Shown here in pieces: positions 1-10,086 of a stretch of 64,000 nucleotides of DNA (position 1 is its first letter; each line of letters opens with the position of its first letter). Source of the DNA: Eremophila alpestris peregrina (taxonomy: Eukaryota > Chordata > Aves > Passeriformes > Alaudidae). The notes under the pieces are model-generated. The model did no database searches, was not told the DNA's origin, and saw nothing but the letters and a program-made list of their open reading frames with translations. The stretch covers positions 13,080,053 to 13,144,052 of the forward strand of contig WMCF01000015.1 of NCBI GenBank assembly GCA_009792885.1. The letters are read 5' to 3'. The translations under genes and the position numbers were made by a program.

Positions 1-2180
1 AGATTGCTTCAGGACAAAATCTGGGTGTAGCCCAGTATACTTCCAATCATATATAGCAAAATAATTTTGTTTTGATAATTTCCAAAATATATTTTGGGGG
101 GGGATAGGTAACAACTATGCTGCTGTGTCCAAGTTAATTGCTAGATTATATATATGTGTGTATATATATGTCTACATAGATATCTATATCGGTGTAGATT
201 TGGGCGGTTTGTATAAATTTTGACACAGAGACTATTTCTAAGTTTAAGAAGATAGCACTTCAAGCTTCAATACTTATATTAACATAGAGATATCAAGACA
301 ATTTCTTTGTGAACTGCTAACTGAATAAATACCAATATCAGGTTTTAATGCACAGGCTGTAACAGTTTGGAACTAAATTTTGGTAAGACTAGTTCCATCA
401 TTCCCTGATTTTGTTTTATTTACCCTTTCTTTAGAGTGATCACCATCAACCTAAGAGGTAAAGTCCTGACACTAACTTTAAAGAGTCAGAACATTGGTTT
501 TATCCTTACAAAATTACCAGACACAGGAGAAAAAAAAAAAAAGAAAAAAAAGTTACTTCAGCTGGAATACACTAGTGGGATCATTTCAAGACATGAGAGT
601 AGGAGCAAATATGTTAGACAAAAGAGGAAAAGCATGAAACATTTCTCTTTAACTTTACATTTCCCTCTCAGATTTCAGGTCTCCTGAGTACCTTTTTCTT
701 TACTGTTCATTCTTATTTCTTTCTCTCTAGTTTGCCCATTCTTTTTCTTTGTCAGTTTGGAGAAGACTCTGATAAGTTTTTCTTATGGATTCAATTTTAA
801 AAAATAAACTAAAATTAATAAACCTTACTAAATAAGAAGAAATTAAACTAGGAAACCCTGTGAAAGATTCTCTTGCAACCTTTAAGGTGATGGAAGTGTC
901 TACTGCTATCAAATGACACTGTTTAAATTATCAGGCAGTTCTAACATATTTTCTCAAACCAGGTTCAGTTGCATAGCTTCTAATCACAGTTCAGAAGTAC
1001 TTTTAAAATGTGATGGGCATTTAGAATATATGGATACTTTTTTCTTTGGCCTCTTATTCAGATTACTCCTTCTGTACACATGTGGTAGAAATTCTTCTCT
1101 CAGACAGCTGTGTTGCTTTTCTTAATCTCATAAAACTTTTTTTTTCTCCTCTTAATTTGAGTTTTGTTTTTTTTTTACCAGCAAAAATAGAGTCAGGTTA
1201 AAGAAATCACAGCTCAGTAGTCAGAGAGTTGATTCATTTGAATATTAACTTCCAATGATTGGCTCTCTAAAACTGTCTGTACTGGACATGTTCTTACCAG
1301 GTACAGAAACACTATAATTTCTTTTGGGCTATATAAGCAACAGCTACAGCTCTTTCAGAAATGTCTGAGTGTTTCTAAATAAAAGAGTGTTTCCAGATAT
1401 TTTATGAGCTCTAAATTTGCTTCAGATTCATTAACAATGATAACAAATATAATTCAACATTGTATTGTACAGTGGAACACAAAAAAAAAAACAGTTTTAT
1501 GTTGTATATTCACAAGCAAAGAGAAATTTTCTTTCAAATAGCCTGACAGGAAGCTTAAACTTCATTTCAGTTTTTTGGCCACAAGAAATCACCCTCCTCT
1601 GTTAAGACCACTGTCTTTCAGTTTACTTGTACAATATGCAGTGTATTGGTGGTTTGATGAGAAGTGGGTGATAACTCTTAGTTTAACAGCTAATCTACAT
1701 TTCTAATTTTAACTAAAACACTGTAAAATTAGATGTCATTAAGATCTTGCTGTGAGTAGACAGATAATGCACAGTACTCATCAACGAAATATTCTCAAAC
1801 AGACTGACACCTTTATTGAGGGACACAAAGAAGAAGGGTAAAAATATCTGCTTGAATATAATTTCATATCAGTTCTCAAGGTTAAGCAAAAATTATTTCA
1901 TCTAGATTTCTACAAAGGAATATGAGAACAGTGATAGAGCAATAATGCATTTCAGTTTAACACTAAAAATATACTGAAATTACTAGTTATTGTGGCAAAG
2001 CAGACTCACTTATCCACAGATATAATTTGAAATCATTGACTAAACCATTCGAATGTTCATAGGTTTTTCTAAACTATGGGCTGGATGACTGCACAAATAA
2101 TAGCCATACTTTGCAATTCTGTGACATTTCTTCTATGTCTTTAAATGACTCTGAAGTAGTAGCAAATCCTCCTTGCATGT
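1..2180. other. AT-rich non-coding stretch, no gene seen
   Basis: No supported coding frame. The stretch holds short TA/TG-rich runs at about 145-190, a G run near 97-105, and an A-rich segment at 530-551. The short open frames here begin without splice or promoter context and run through the A-rich tract, so I read them as chance. No recognisable CR1 or LTR sequence was seen. Confidence 0.6.
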
Positions 2181-2184
2181 CTGT

Positions 2185-2400
2185 AGCTGCCCGTCCCGGC
2201 GGCATGGTCCCCGCGCGGCCCGGCTCAGCTGCCGGGTCCACCACGTGGACGGCCCGCCGCCTCTTTGGCTCGCTGGCGGCCGCGGCGCTGGGGAACCCCC
2301 GGGCCGGCGGCGTGGTCACCGTGGCGACCCTGCTTAACTGCCGGCTCTGCCACGTGGTTAGCCCGCCGCCACCCGCCTGCCCCCGGGCTCAGCTACAAAG
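2185..2400. other. CpG-rich block beside an LTR
   Basis: About 215 bases of very high G+C with many CpG dinucleotides, in a window that is otherwise AT-rich and CpG-poor. It contains two CACGTG E-box cores, one inside the inverted repeat GTCCACCACGTGGAC. Open frames exist on both strands, which is expected where stop codons are scarce, and neither matches a protein I recognise. On its right it continues directly into a minus-strand LTR-like sequence. It could be the GC-rich U5 or leader of that retroelement, or a piece of host CpG island joined to it. The sequence alone does not decide. Confidence 0.5.
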
Positions 2401-2496
2401 TGCTGGGATTCTTAGGCTCTGAGCTCTGGCCGCACTCACCGTGATCAGCCTCGGGATAAAGAATCGAGACGGGTTCTTGTCCAGGGTCATCTAGGC

Positions 2497-2502
2497 TTTA
2501 TT
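2497..2502 (-). terminator. Polyadenylation signal of the 2.4-2.8 kb LTR
   Basis: AATAAA on the minus strand, downstream of the TATA-like box, in the position expected near the R/U5 border of an LTR. Confidence 0.45.
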
Positions 2503-2572
2503 AAAATAAAAGGCACCATGCAGCTTCCCAGATGCTGCCGGACAAGGACCAGTAACAACGTGGGTTTTCAGG

Positions 2573-2581
2573 ATTTATAGG
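2573..2581 (-). promoter_or_regulatory. TATA-like box of the 2.4-2.8 kb LTR
   Basis: The minus-strand sequence CCTATAAAT lies about 75 bases upstream of the AATAAA signal of the same LTR, the spacing expected for a short R region. Activity is inferred, not shown. Confidence 0.45.
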
Positions 2582-2820
2582 GTACATGCAGGGCGGAGGA
2601 TACATCCAGGGCGGAGTTTAGCTCAGGCTCCAATAGGAGGAGGAGCAGGAGATGCATCCCACACCCCCTCTCAGCTTGGGGTGGGTGCAGTCCCCCATAC
2701 ATGTCTGAGACAGGTACAAGTTAATTCAACCTTCCTTAAGAGAAATAAAGGGAATTGTTTAACTAACAATGCCAGCAGAAAGTGAGAATAGCAACAGAAA
2801 AGGACTTTATATATCTTCAC

Positions 2821-2871
2821 CTATCTATCTATCTATCTATCCATCCATCCATCTATCCATCTATCCATCTA
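2821..2871. repeat. (CTAT)n/(CCAT)n microsatellite
   Basis: About twelve tetranucleotide units, first CTAT and then a mix of CCAT and CTAT. It sits between the LTR and the start of the CR1 fragment. The 110-codon frame beginning at 2782 reads through it and is not a gene. Confidence 0.9.
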
Positions 2872-2872
2872 A

Positions 2873-3604
2873 CTGTTGCACCTAAAGATACATCAGGATG
2901 TATCAGGCAATGGCTCAAGATCCAAGTGGAAACAGTAATGAGTGGTGTCCCTCAAGGTTCTATTCTGGGACCAGTACAATTTAGTGTCTTCATTAATGAC
3001 ATAGATGGGATTGAGCACACCCTCGGCAAGTCTGAGGATAAAGCTAAACTGAGTGGTGCAGTTGATTCATGGGAGGGAAGGGATGCCATCCAGATCAGAT
3101 CTTCACTGTCTTGAGGATTGAGTGCACATCATGAAGTTTGCTAAAGCTGAGGGCGAAATCCCACACCTGGGTCAGGACAACCAGCAATATTGACACAGAC
3201 TGGGAGTCAGATGGATGGGGACCAGTCCCAAGAAGAAGTGGGGAATACTGGTGCATGAGAAATTAATTCTAAGCCAGTCGTGTGCACCTGTAGCCCAGAA
3301 AGCCAACCATATCTTGGCCTGCATCAAAAGAGGGGTGGACAGCAGGTCACGAGAGAGGTGATTTGGTCCTTTTGCTCTGGTGAGACCCCACATAGAGTGC
3401 TGTGTTCAGCTCTGGGGCTCCCAGCCCCAGAAAGACATGAAACTTTTAGGATATGTCCAGAGTACGTCCAGGTAAATGGTCAGGGGTCTGGAGCACCTCT
3501 CCTATGAAGACAGAGAGAGCTGGAGTTTTCTAGCCTGAAAAAGTATCCAGGGAGACTGTTTTACAGTCTTCCAACATACAAATTAGGCTTCTATAAGAGT
3601 AAAC
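2873..3604 (+). mobile_element. CR1 LINE fragment, reverse transcriptase region, plus strand
   Basis: The plus strand encodes a decayed piece of CR1 ORF2. The palm motif SGVPQGSILGPV is clear, followed by FINDIDGIEHTLGK, typical of CR1 reverse transcriptases. The catalytic F/YADD box is degraded to SEDKAK. Downstream, in shifted frames, come sequences resembling the CR1 C-terminal part (AQKANHILACIKRGVD-like, then a segment like LSYEDRERELEFS). Frameshifts and stops break the frame, so this is a dead, 5'-truncated copy. It also lacks the 3' UTR tail and so is truncated at both ends. Confidence 0.9.
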
Positions 3605-4720
3605 CCACATGGTAGTAACAGAAGTACAATTGGTTAGTTGAGAATGATAGAACAGTGTAGTATCTTTGTTTTCCTCCACTTTTTATAGTTTCGTTTCACT
3701 AACAGCTTTCTGGAGAAGACTGTTAAATTAGACAAGAGACTATGGGAAGAGAGATGGATGCCAGGACATCATATTAAAAGCATAGAGAAAGACCAAGCAC
3801 ATAAGACAGTCACAGGGGCACATTTTAGTTAAACTTATGGACTCTTAGGTAAAAGGCCATGATTATGATCTGACTGAGAAATTCATATCATTTGTCAGTG
3901 GAAGGGGAATTAGGACCACTGAATTCAGTGAAGTTGCTCTTGATCTACGACAATATAACTCTAGAACAGAAGTTCAAAATTTTTATTAGAAATGTTTTTT
4001 TTTAATTCTCAGTCTTCATTGACACAGTTTTCAAGTGGAGTTTCACAACATAAATGGATTAAGCAGGGGCAGAAAGGAGTTGTAGTTCTCCTGCACTGAA
4101 ATGGGAGTTAAAGGGACAAGCTGAAGGCAAATACATAGGATTCCAATTAACCTACTTTGTAAAATAAAGTTTTTAAACCTCAGTTTTATATCAATTTTTG
4201 TCACCACATAGCCTAGTCAGAGGTCTGTGTCACTTGACAGAAAAGAGCAGCAGGGCAGCACAGTTCTTGTATCCAAATTCCAACTGGATACAAGAATCCC
4301 ATCCCTGATTAATGCCATGTGCTTCTTTGTATCTCATCTGCTCCATAATCAGTAGACATATTTAATGTGTGTATGTTAATCTGCAATAGCTACTGCAGAA
4401 TATCTTCACTTAGCAAGTGTTTCAAGTATCTGGTTAATGGGCCACTCTTGTGTATACAGAATCACTGTTATCAGAAATAACTGCAAAGCTGTTTATTATG
4501 GACATTAAAAACTGCTGCTTTGTTGTTTTTAGGAAAAACATTGAACATATAAATTATAAATACTTCAAATTTCAAAAGTCTTAAGAAAAAACTCTATATA
4601 ATAATTAGAATTTCAGCTTCATTCTTGAAAAAAAAGAAAGTAGCCATCTTAGAAAGAACTATAACGGTTGTAAATTGGGACCAATAAAAAATAAAATAAT
4701 CAAACTAATCTACTAAGCTC
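3605..4720. other. Non-coding stretch, no gene seen
   Basis: AT-rich sequence between two CR1 fragments. I saw no supported coding frame, repeat family or RNA gene. Confidence 0.55.
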
Positions 4721-5085
4721 ATAAAATCATAGAATCACAGAATATGCTGAATTGGGAGGGATGCATCAGGGTCATTGATCACTGGTCCTGCACAGGATAC
4801 CCCAAGGGTCACACCATGTGCCTGAGAGCATTGCGCAAACTGACCCAGACAGGTTTGGTGCTGTGACCACTTCCCTGGGGAGCTTGTTTCAGTGCTCAAC
4901 CACTCTCTGGGTGAAAAACCTCCTCCTGTTACCTAATCTAAACCTCCCCTGACTCAATGTCATTCTGTTTCCTTGACTCCTATCACTATTCACAAGAGTG
5001 AAGAGACAGATACCTACCCCTCCACTTCCCATCATGGGGGTATTGAAGACAAGCAAGGAGACCTCCCTTCAGACTCCTCTAGGAT
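4721..5085 (-). mobile_element. CR1 LINE 3' end, minus strand
   Basis: The plus strand starts ATCATAGAATCACAGAAT, the complement of the CR1 terminal repeat, then continues through sequence typical of the CR1 3' region: GGTTTGGTGCTGTGACCACT, GGGTGAAAAACCTCCTCCTG and ATTCTGTTTCCTTGACTCC. The element therefore runs right to left with its 3' end at about 4721. It is the usual 5'-truncated CR1 form, without coding capacity. The right boundary fades and is approximate. Confidence 0.88.
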
Positions 5086-5760
5086 GTGATCTGTCAAACA
5101 TCCAAAACTGCCAAACACCACACACAGTTGAATCCCAAAACAGAGGAATCTAACATGAACATCTGGAAATCCATATAGAATCATATATAGAATCATACAC
5201 ATGCTGGGTGAATTTCCTAAAAATGTAACTATGTGCAGAATTTCAGTCACAGGACTTGTTTGTAGAAGAGTTCTCAAGTGTTTTACATTTGACTAGGTAG
5301 ATATAAAAGAATGATGTTAGCAGATTTGCCAGTGCTCCAAATCCAATTCATCTTATTAAGTTCAGCAGAACTTGCCATCCCTGGCTTTTTTCCTCAGAAT
5401 GCTTAATTAATTTGGCCCTTATTTGTGATTTTTGAGGGACAGATGCCTAACTATTGCTACAAATTAATGAATATGATACCTAAATATGGGGACAGATTCT
5501 TGAATTTTCTCCTAGGCACTGTTGTGACAATGTGAAAATGATGAAAAGAAACCTTTTGTTCCTTTATCATGACTTATCCAGAAACATAAAATATACTTTT
5601 CCACTTTTTTATTTTTGGTTTCAGATCCTTCTTATCCCTACCTGATACACAATTCTTTCAGGAGTACAAGTGCTTGATATTGATTAGAGCTCATCATAGA
5701 CAACACTAATCTTCTTAGAAGGTCACAAAGCAGAAGAGAACTTGAGCAAAAGAGGCAATC
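5086..5760. other. Non-coding stretch, no gene seen
   Basis: Ordinary AT-rich sequence between a CR1 end and a solo LTR. A short ATAGAATCATATATAGAATCATA stretch near 5175-5200 recalls a CR1 tail but has no CR1 body next to it. Confidence 0.5.
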
Positions 5761-5892
5761 TGCTGCCGCCCCATGTGTGCCCAGCTAGTTGGATCTTCGT
5801 GGGCCCTGACACTTCCCCACTAGAGCCGACAGCACAGGGCTATTTGGCTTCCTTTGGGGTGGCACAGGCTCACTGGTGGTATCAGCTCGAGC

Positions 5893-5942
5893 GTCCTTAA
5901 AAGGACGAGCAGTGATTTCAGCTCTGCTGTCCTCAAAAGGAC
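5893..5942. repeat. Two palindromic units in the LTR U5
   Basis: GTCCTTAAAAGGAC (5893-5906) and GTCCTCAAAAGGAC (5929-5942) are a perfect and a near-perfect palindrome, repeated at a 36-bp period. The spacers are also related (GAGCAGTGATTTCAGCTCT and GGCAGTAGCAGCTCT), so this is a diverged tandem duplication. Confidence 0.8.
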
Positions 5943-6013
5943 AGGCAGTAGCAGCTCTCATGAGGAGGTGCTCCCAAGGAGAGGAAGGAGTCAGGCTTCT
6001 TGTCAGAGAGGTC

Positions 6014-6019
6014 TTTATT
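6014..6019 (-). terminator. Polyadenylation signal of the 5.8-6.4 kb LTR
   Basis: AATAAA on the minus strand (GCATGGAATAAAGACC), just downstream of the LTR TATA box. Confidence 0.6.
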
Positions 6020-6066
6020 CCATGCAGCTCTAGGGCAAAAAGCCCTCACCCCGGCACAGCACTCTC

Positions 6067-6073
6067 TTTTATA
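6067..6073 (-). promoter_or_regulatory. TATA box of the 5.8-6.4 kb LTR
   Basis: TATAAAA on the minus strand, with CCAAT motifs 30-130 bases upstream and AATAAA about 50 bases downstream. This is the core promoter layout of an LTR; current activity is unknown. Confidence 0.6.
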
Positions 6074-6128
6074 CTGTGGCTAAGGGGTGGGGATTTCAGA
6101 CAGACCAATGGGTGAAGGGATTGAAACA

Positions 6129-6172
6129 GTAACCAATCAGGGAGAGGATCAAAAAGTAACCAATCAGGGAGA
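6129..6172. repeat. 17-bp direct repeat with CCAAT motifs in LTR U3
   Basis: GTAACCAATCAGGGAGA occurs at 6129-6145 and again at 6156-6172, a 27-bp period. Each copy holds CCAAT, the NF-Y site core. Duplicated U3 motifs of this kind often act as enhancers in retroviral LTRs. Confidence 0.85.
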
Positions 6173-7140
6173 CAGTACAAACAAGGAAGTAACTGGGGAA
6201 CCAATAACAACTGAGGACCTAGAATATATTAACTGGGTGTTATGTAACTTCTAATTGGCAAAACTTCCGGAAAAGTCCTTGAGGAGCCATTTTGTTTGCC
6301 TAACAACCATTATAGAACATAAGATAAAATATATAAAACTATACAAAGCATTAAACTAAACATCATCTGACCTCCAAGGGAGTGTAGTCTCCCTTGTGGT
6401 AGCTTTCTGGGCTACAAGAGCAATCCAGGCATTACTGAAAAAATGTGTGAAACTGAAACTGGGACAGATGATGGAATGAACAAAACAAGAATTTTGTATA
6501 GCTTTTTGTCCCACTCTACAAATTCTTCACACCTTATGTAAAGGTCATGAGGTTTTAGGTTCTGTTGATCATTGTTGAAATAAATAAATAAATAACATTA
6601 ATATCTTTCATTATTTTATTTAAAATTATTGTATTCTAATTATTAATTAGTAAATAAAATAGTTTTAATAATATTTGGTTTACATTTGTCATCAGGAGAC
6701 AGTTAAAATGTATTTTGTGTTACATAATCTATATCCAGAGAAGTTATGCACAGGCCTTCTCTGGAATACAAGAAATACAAAGCATGAAATCTTCTTTGTG
6801 AAATTTGCCTTTCTCATATCCAGGCAGCGCATTAAACTCCTGCAAACAATGTAAATGCCAAATGTCAATATTCTTATCATCATGGGGATATCCAATCTCA
6901 GTGTTGCTCATTAGGTTATCTTTGGCCTGGGGAGGAAGGAAGTAAAAAGCTCTTAATCTCTCTTGCAACCATAGCATTGAAATAAAAATAGGAACCCTGT
7001 GATAGGAAACCAATCAAGCATTAGTAAATGTAAAGCAGTAACTCTGCAGCTGCAGTGTTTTCTCAGTCATGCTAGAGCCCTGTAGCAACATGGTGGGACT
7101 ACATCTTCATATCTACTTTTTTTTTTCTTAATTCAACAAA

Positions 7141-7192
7141 AGTGATACTAAAAATGATAGTGAAAATGACACTGAAAATGATACTGAAATTG
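7141..7192 (+). repeat. Degenerate 12-bp tandem repeat
   Basis: About four to five diverged copies of a unit like GATACTGAAAAT. Because the unit is 12 bp, the plus frame stays open and would encode an acidic S/D/N/E/T-rich peptide. That frame has an upstream stop at 7129-7131, no ATG and only about 34 codons, so I treat it as a repeat and not as an exon. Confidence 0.6.
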
Positions 7193-8724
7193 AAGAAGGG
7201 GAAAGCCAATATGTTTCAACACAGTTTTCCTCCTAGGTGAGCTAAAGAATTGGTGTCCTATTCATACTCCTTGTGGCTCCATAATGTTAACAAAAGAAAA
7301 TAGAACAACATTTGCATTTCTACCTTATTACATTTTACACCATTTCTGCTTTAATCAGAATCCCAAACAGGCTTCTGCTTCACACAACAGGTTGTTACCA
7401 GATTATCAAATCCATGCAGTGCCCCTTCTTTTCAATGTCAGGGTAGAAATACTTTCCTTCTATAACTTTTTTCTTTGACATTTCTAATGTAAGCTTGTGG
7501 CCATCTTCAGTCCATCCAGTGTCTGTAGCATGATTCAGCACAGGAGCTGAAGCTGACTCAGACTGACAGCACTTGATTGATGATACACTGTTAAGTACGC
7601 AGAAGCAGCTTGATGGAAATTACTTTAATGAGTGATTTGAATATGCCTGATGCTAGTGGACTACATAAATGTGAGATACTGGACTTCTTGAATCAAGACA
7701 AATTAAAAAGAGTTGGCTGCTGAGGTATTATAAGGAAAAACAGCTGATTTTGCTGGTACTGAACATGTGCTTTTATTATTTGTAGCTGTTCTAGTAATAT
7801 TTTTGCTCCACCTCTTGCATAGCACAAATGAAGAGACAAATAAGGAAAAATGATCCATATATCTACATTTGGATATAGAGACTGACTTCTCTACTCTCTG
7901 GCTGTCCTTTTCCTCAGTCTTGTCTTAAGATCTCCTATGTTCTTTATCATAATTCACCTTGCAGCCCTCCAACCATTGGAAAAAAAAAAAGTACTTCCAG
8001 AAGCAATTTACCTTGTAAATAAGTTCAAATTAAAACCCCTATCCTCAAATTGGCAGCACGTTGTGAGCTAATGAACCAACACAGAGCCCCACTGTTTTGA
8101 GATAGAATAACATTCAAGCCCCAGTTTTAAATAGTTTGCCTGTGGGCAAACTGTTATAACCATATGGAGCTCTGCTGACTTCACATAGGGTAAAGCTGAG
8201 AGCCTAATCCTGCTCAGCGTTGTCATATAATACTGACAATCACAACTGCCAAATCCAAGGTCCAGATTAATCCCATCAAGCTTTAGGGATTTGAGGCATT
8301 AGATTTATGAGTAGGCTACACAAAGACTCTCCAGAGAAGAAATAAGACCTGAAGTCCCCATCAATTATAGGACAAGACAACAGCCCCACAGATCCTATAT
8401 CAAAATCATAAATTTAAATGAAACAAATTTAGGCTCTGCTTTATAAACTTCTTCTGGGGAACAATTATAATTTGATTTGTTTGTGTGATGCATTTGATGA
8501 ACTTTTTGACAGAACAGATGGACACAAATGAGTGGATTTCCAGAACCTTCATAGTAACCACTCTGACTAATGTTATTCTTTTACTGCAAAAGCTTCTCCA
8601 CAACTTATTTCTGTGAGCACAGGTGTAAAGATTTCACTGATGTTGTTCATTGTATCATCACCATTATTTTTTGCAAATATAGAAAGTATCTTAGCTCACT
8701 AAAATCTAAACACTGTTTATGCAA

Positions 8725-8738
8725 GTTACTATGGTGAC
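8725..8738. promoter_or_regulatory. X-box-like (RFX) motif, imperfect
   Basis: GTTACTATGGTGAC fits the RFX consensus GTNRCC(0-3N)RGYAAC with one mismatch in each half and a 2-bp spacer. RFX factors bind such imperfect palindromes. One weak site in non-coding DNA can arise by chance. Confidence 0.2.
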
Positions 8739-10070
8739 ATAATTCTAAAACTCAGAAAAATTAAAATTTTTTTGATCTAAATAGACTGATCTAAATAAAT
8801 ACTATTGCAATATAAGAAAACTGTAAAGCATCCATAACTCCTTCTTTCCTCCTTTTGACAATACAAAAACTCTGCTATGGTAAGAGGATTTTCACAGAAA
8901 AATGCAGCATTTTTTGATTAGAAAGTATCTTTTTTGTTTAGGCAAAATTCTGCCAACAACAATAATTTTCAAGAGAGTCTTTTTTTTTGCTTATTTGAAA
9001 AAAAGATGGAGAAAAAAGATTTAATTAACATGCCTATAATGAAAAGATAGTGTGGATCAAAGTGATGGGACCAGATAACAAACTAAATGTGACACATTCG
9101 AGAGTACACTTCAGCCATCCAAAAAAAAAAAAAAAATTAGGACAGTAAGAGAGATTCCTTTCCTGCCCCATACAGCATGTGAAATAGTCCTCCTGATTTA
9201 GGAAGATATCATTTCTTTCACATAAATACATAAGTGAAATGGGGAGACTTTTAAGAGTGAGGGATATATGCTGACATTATTTCATTTGATTCTTGTCACT
9301 GAATAGCTAGCACGGAAAGAGGAAAAGTTATATTTTTAATAGAGAACATATCTTGTTCACAATCTATCTTGATCCCAAAGTTTAAAGTAATAAAAAAGAT
9401 TCAAACTGTACTCCTTTGTCAGCACCCACAGTCCTACACAATATAAATGCTTGATATGGTAGCATAGTTTTTGGTGTTAAACTGCCAGGAAACACAGCGT
9501 TGATGGATGAGGACCAGTAGAGAGGAGTAACACCTCCAGATGGATAGACCAGGCTTTCATCTGATTCCCAGTTATCTCCTTGGGTGTCAGGGGATACACA
9601 GGATCTTTCAAAAGTCTTTCAGTCAAAGCCTAATAAACACCCAGTGAAAATGAATACAGTATCGTCAAAGACAACCCCACAGGGTGCATCAGAGGCATGT
9701 AAGAACATAATATCAGCCTTCCACCCCTAAACTCTGGTGAGCAACTGCTAGAAGAAAAGAGACAAATCATTTATTCTGAAATCTGTGGGTTTGGTTTGGG
9801 GTGTATATATTAATTCTTCTGAAAGCCAACCTCTTGTTTGCTATTGTTTGCGGTCCATATGTTCACAGTGTTGTGGAGTCCCAGAAGGATCTGCCAGTCT
9901 CAGTGTGGACAGTCTTCAGGAAGTTAAAAAGATCAGTGCATTAGTTCAGATCCACAACACCACAAAGACTGTTTTACAACAGTCTTGCTACTTTAAAAAT
10001 CTTGAAGGGAAATTAACATAATTAACCCCAACTTGATTGCCCTTCTCTACTGCCAAAAATTTGTAAAATA

Positions 10071-10086
10071 AACACACACACACACA
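10071..10086. repeat. Short (CA)n microsatellite
   Basis: Eight CA dinucleotides flanked by AT-rich sequence. Confidence 0.85.

Larger units (their letters stand above)
2401..2768 (-). mobile_element. LTR-like element (retroviral), minus strand
   Basis: Read on the minus strand, this begins TGTTAGTTAAAC, carries a TATA-like box (CCTATAAAT, 2573-2581) and, about 75 bases on, a polyadenylation signal AATAAA (2497-2502). That is the U3-R-U5 order of a retroviral LTR with a short R. The presumed U3 contains two near-identical copies of a motif around CAGGGCGGAG (about 2587-2620). A GGTGAGTG sequence past the poly(A) signal resembles a splice donor. The ends are uncertain: I found no target duplication, and the left end may lie at 2401 or as far left as 2179 if the CpG-rich block belongs to the element. 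No gag, pol or env sequence follows. Confidence 0.6.
5761..6416 (-). mobile_element. Solo LTR of an endogenous retrovirus, minus strand
   Basis: On the minus strand the element begins TGTAGCCCAGAAAGC and ends GGCGGCAGCA, the TG...CA ends of an LTR. It has a TATA box (TATAAAA, 6067-6073) and, about 50 bases on, AATAAA (6014-6019). The U3 side holds four CCAAT motifs near 6105, 6132, 6159 and 6200, two of them inside an exact 17-bp direct repeat (6129-6145 and 6156-6172). The U5 side holds two palindromes 36 bp apart (5893-5906 and 5929-5942). Flanks read AGAGGCAATC on the left and AGAGCAATC on the right: close, but not a clean duplication. No internal retroviral genes adjoin it. Confidence 0.8.

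Noticed and set aside
2074..2422. Possible small genes on both strands in the CpG-rich block
   Set aside because: Open frames on both strands are expected at very high G+C. Neither has a recognised domain, and the block adjoins an LTR.
2821..2871. Tetranucleotide array as a short CRISPR-like or satellite array
   Set aside because: Plain (CTAT/CCAT)n microsatellite with no spacers.
5170..5205. ATAGAATCATATATAGAATC as a second CR1 tail
   Set aside because: No CR1 3' body on either side in the correct orientation.
7129..7235. Acidic repeat peptide as a possible exon
   Set aside because: In-frame stop just upstream, no start codon and no good splice acceptor. The open frame follows from a 12-bp tandem unit.
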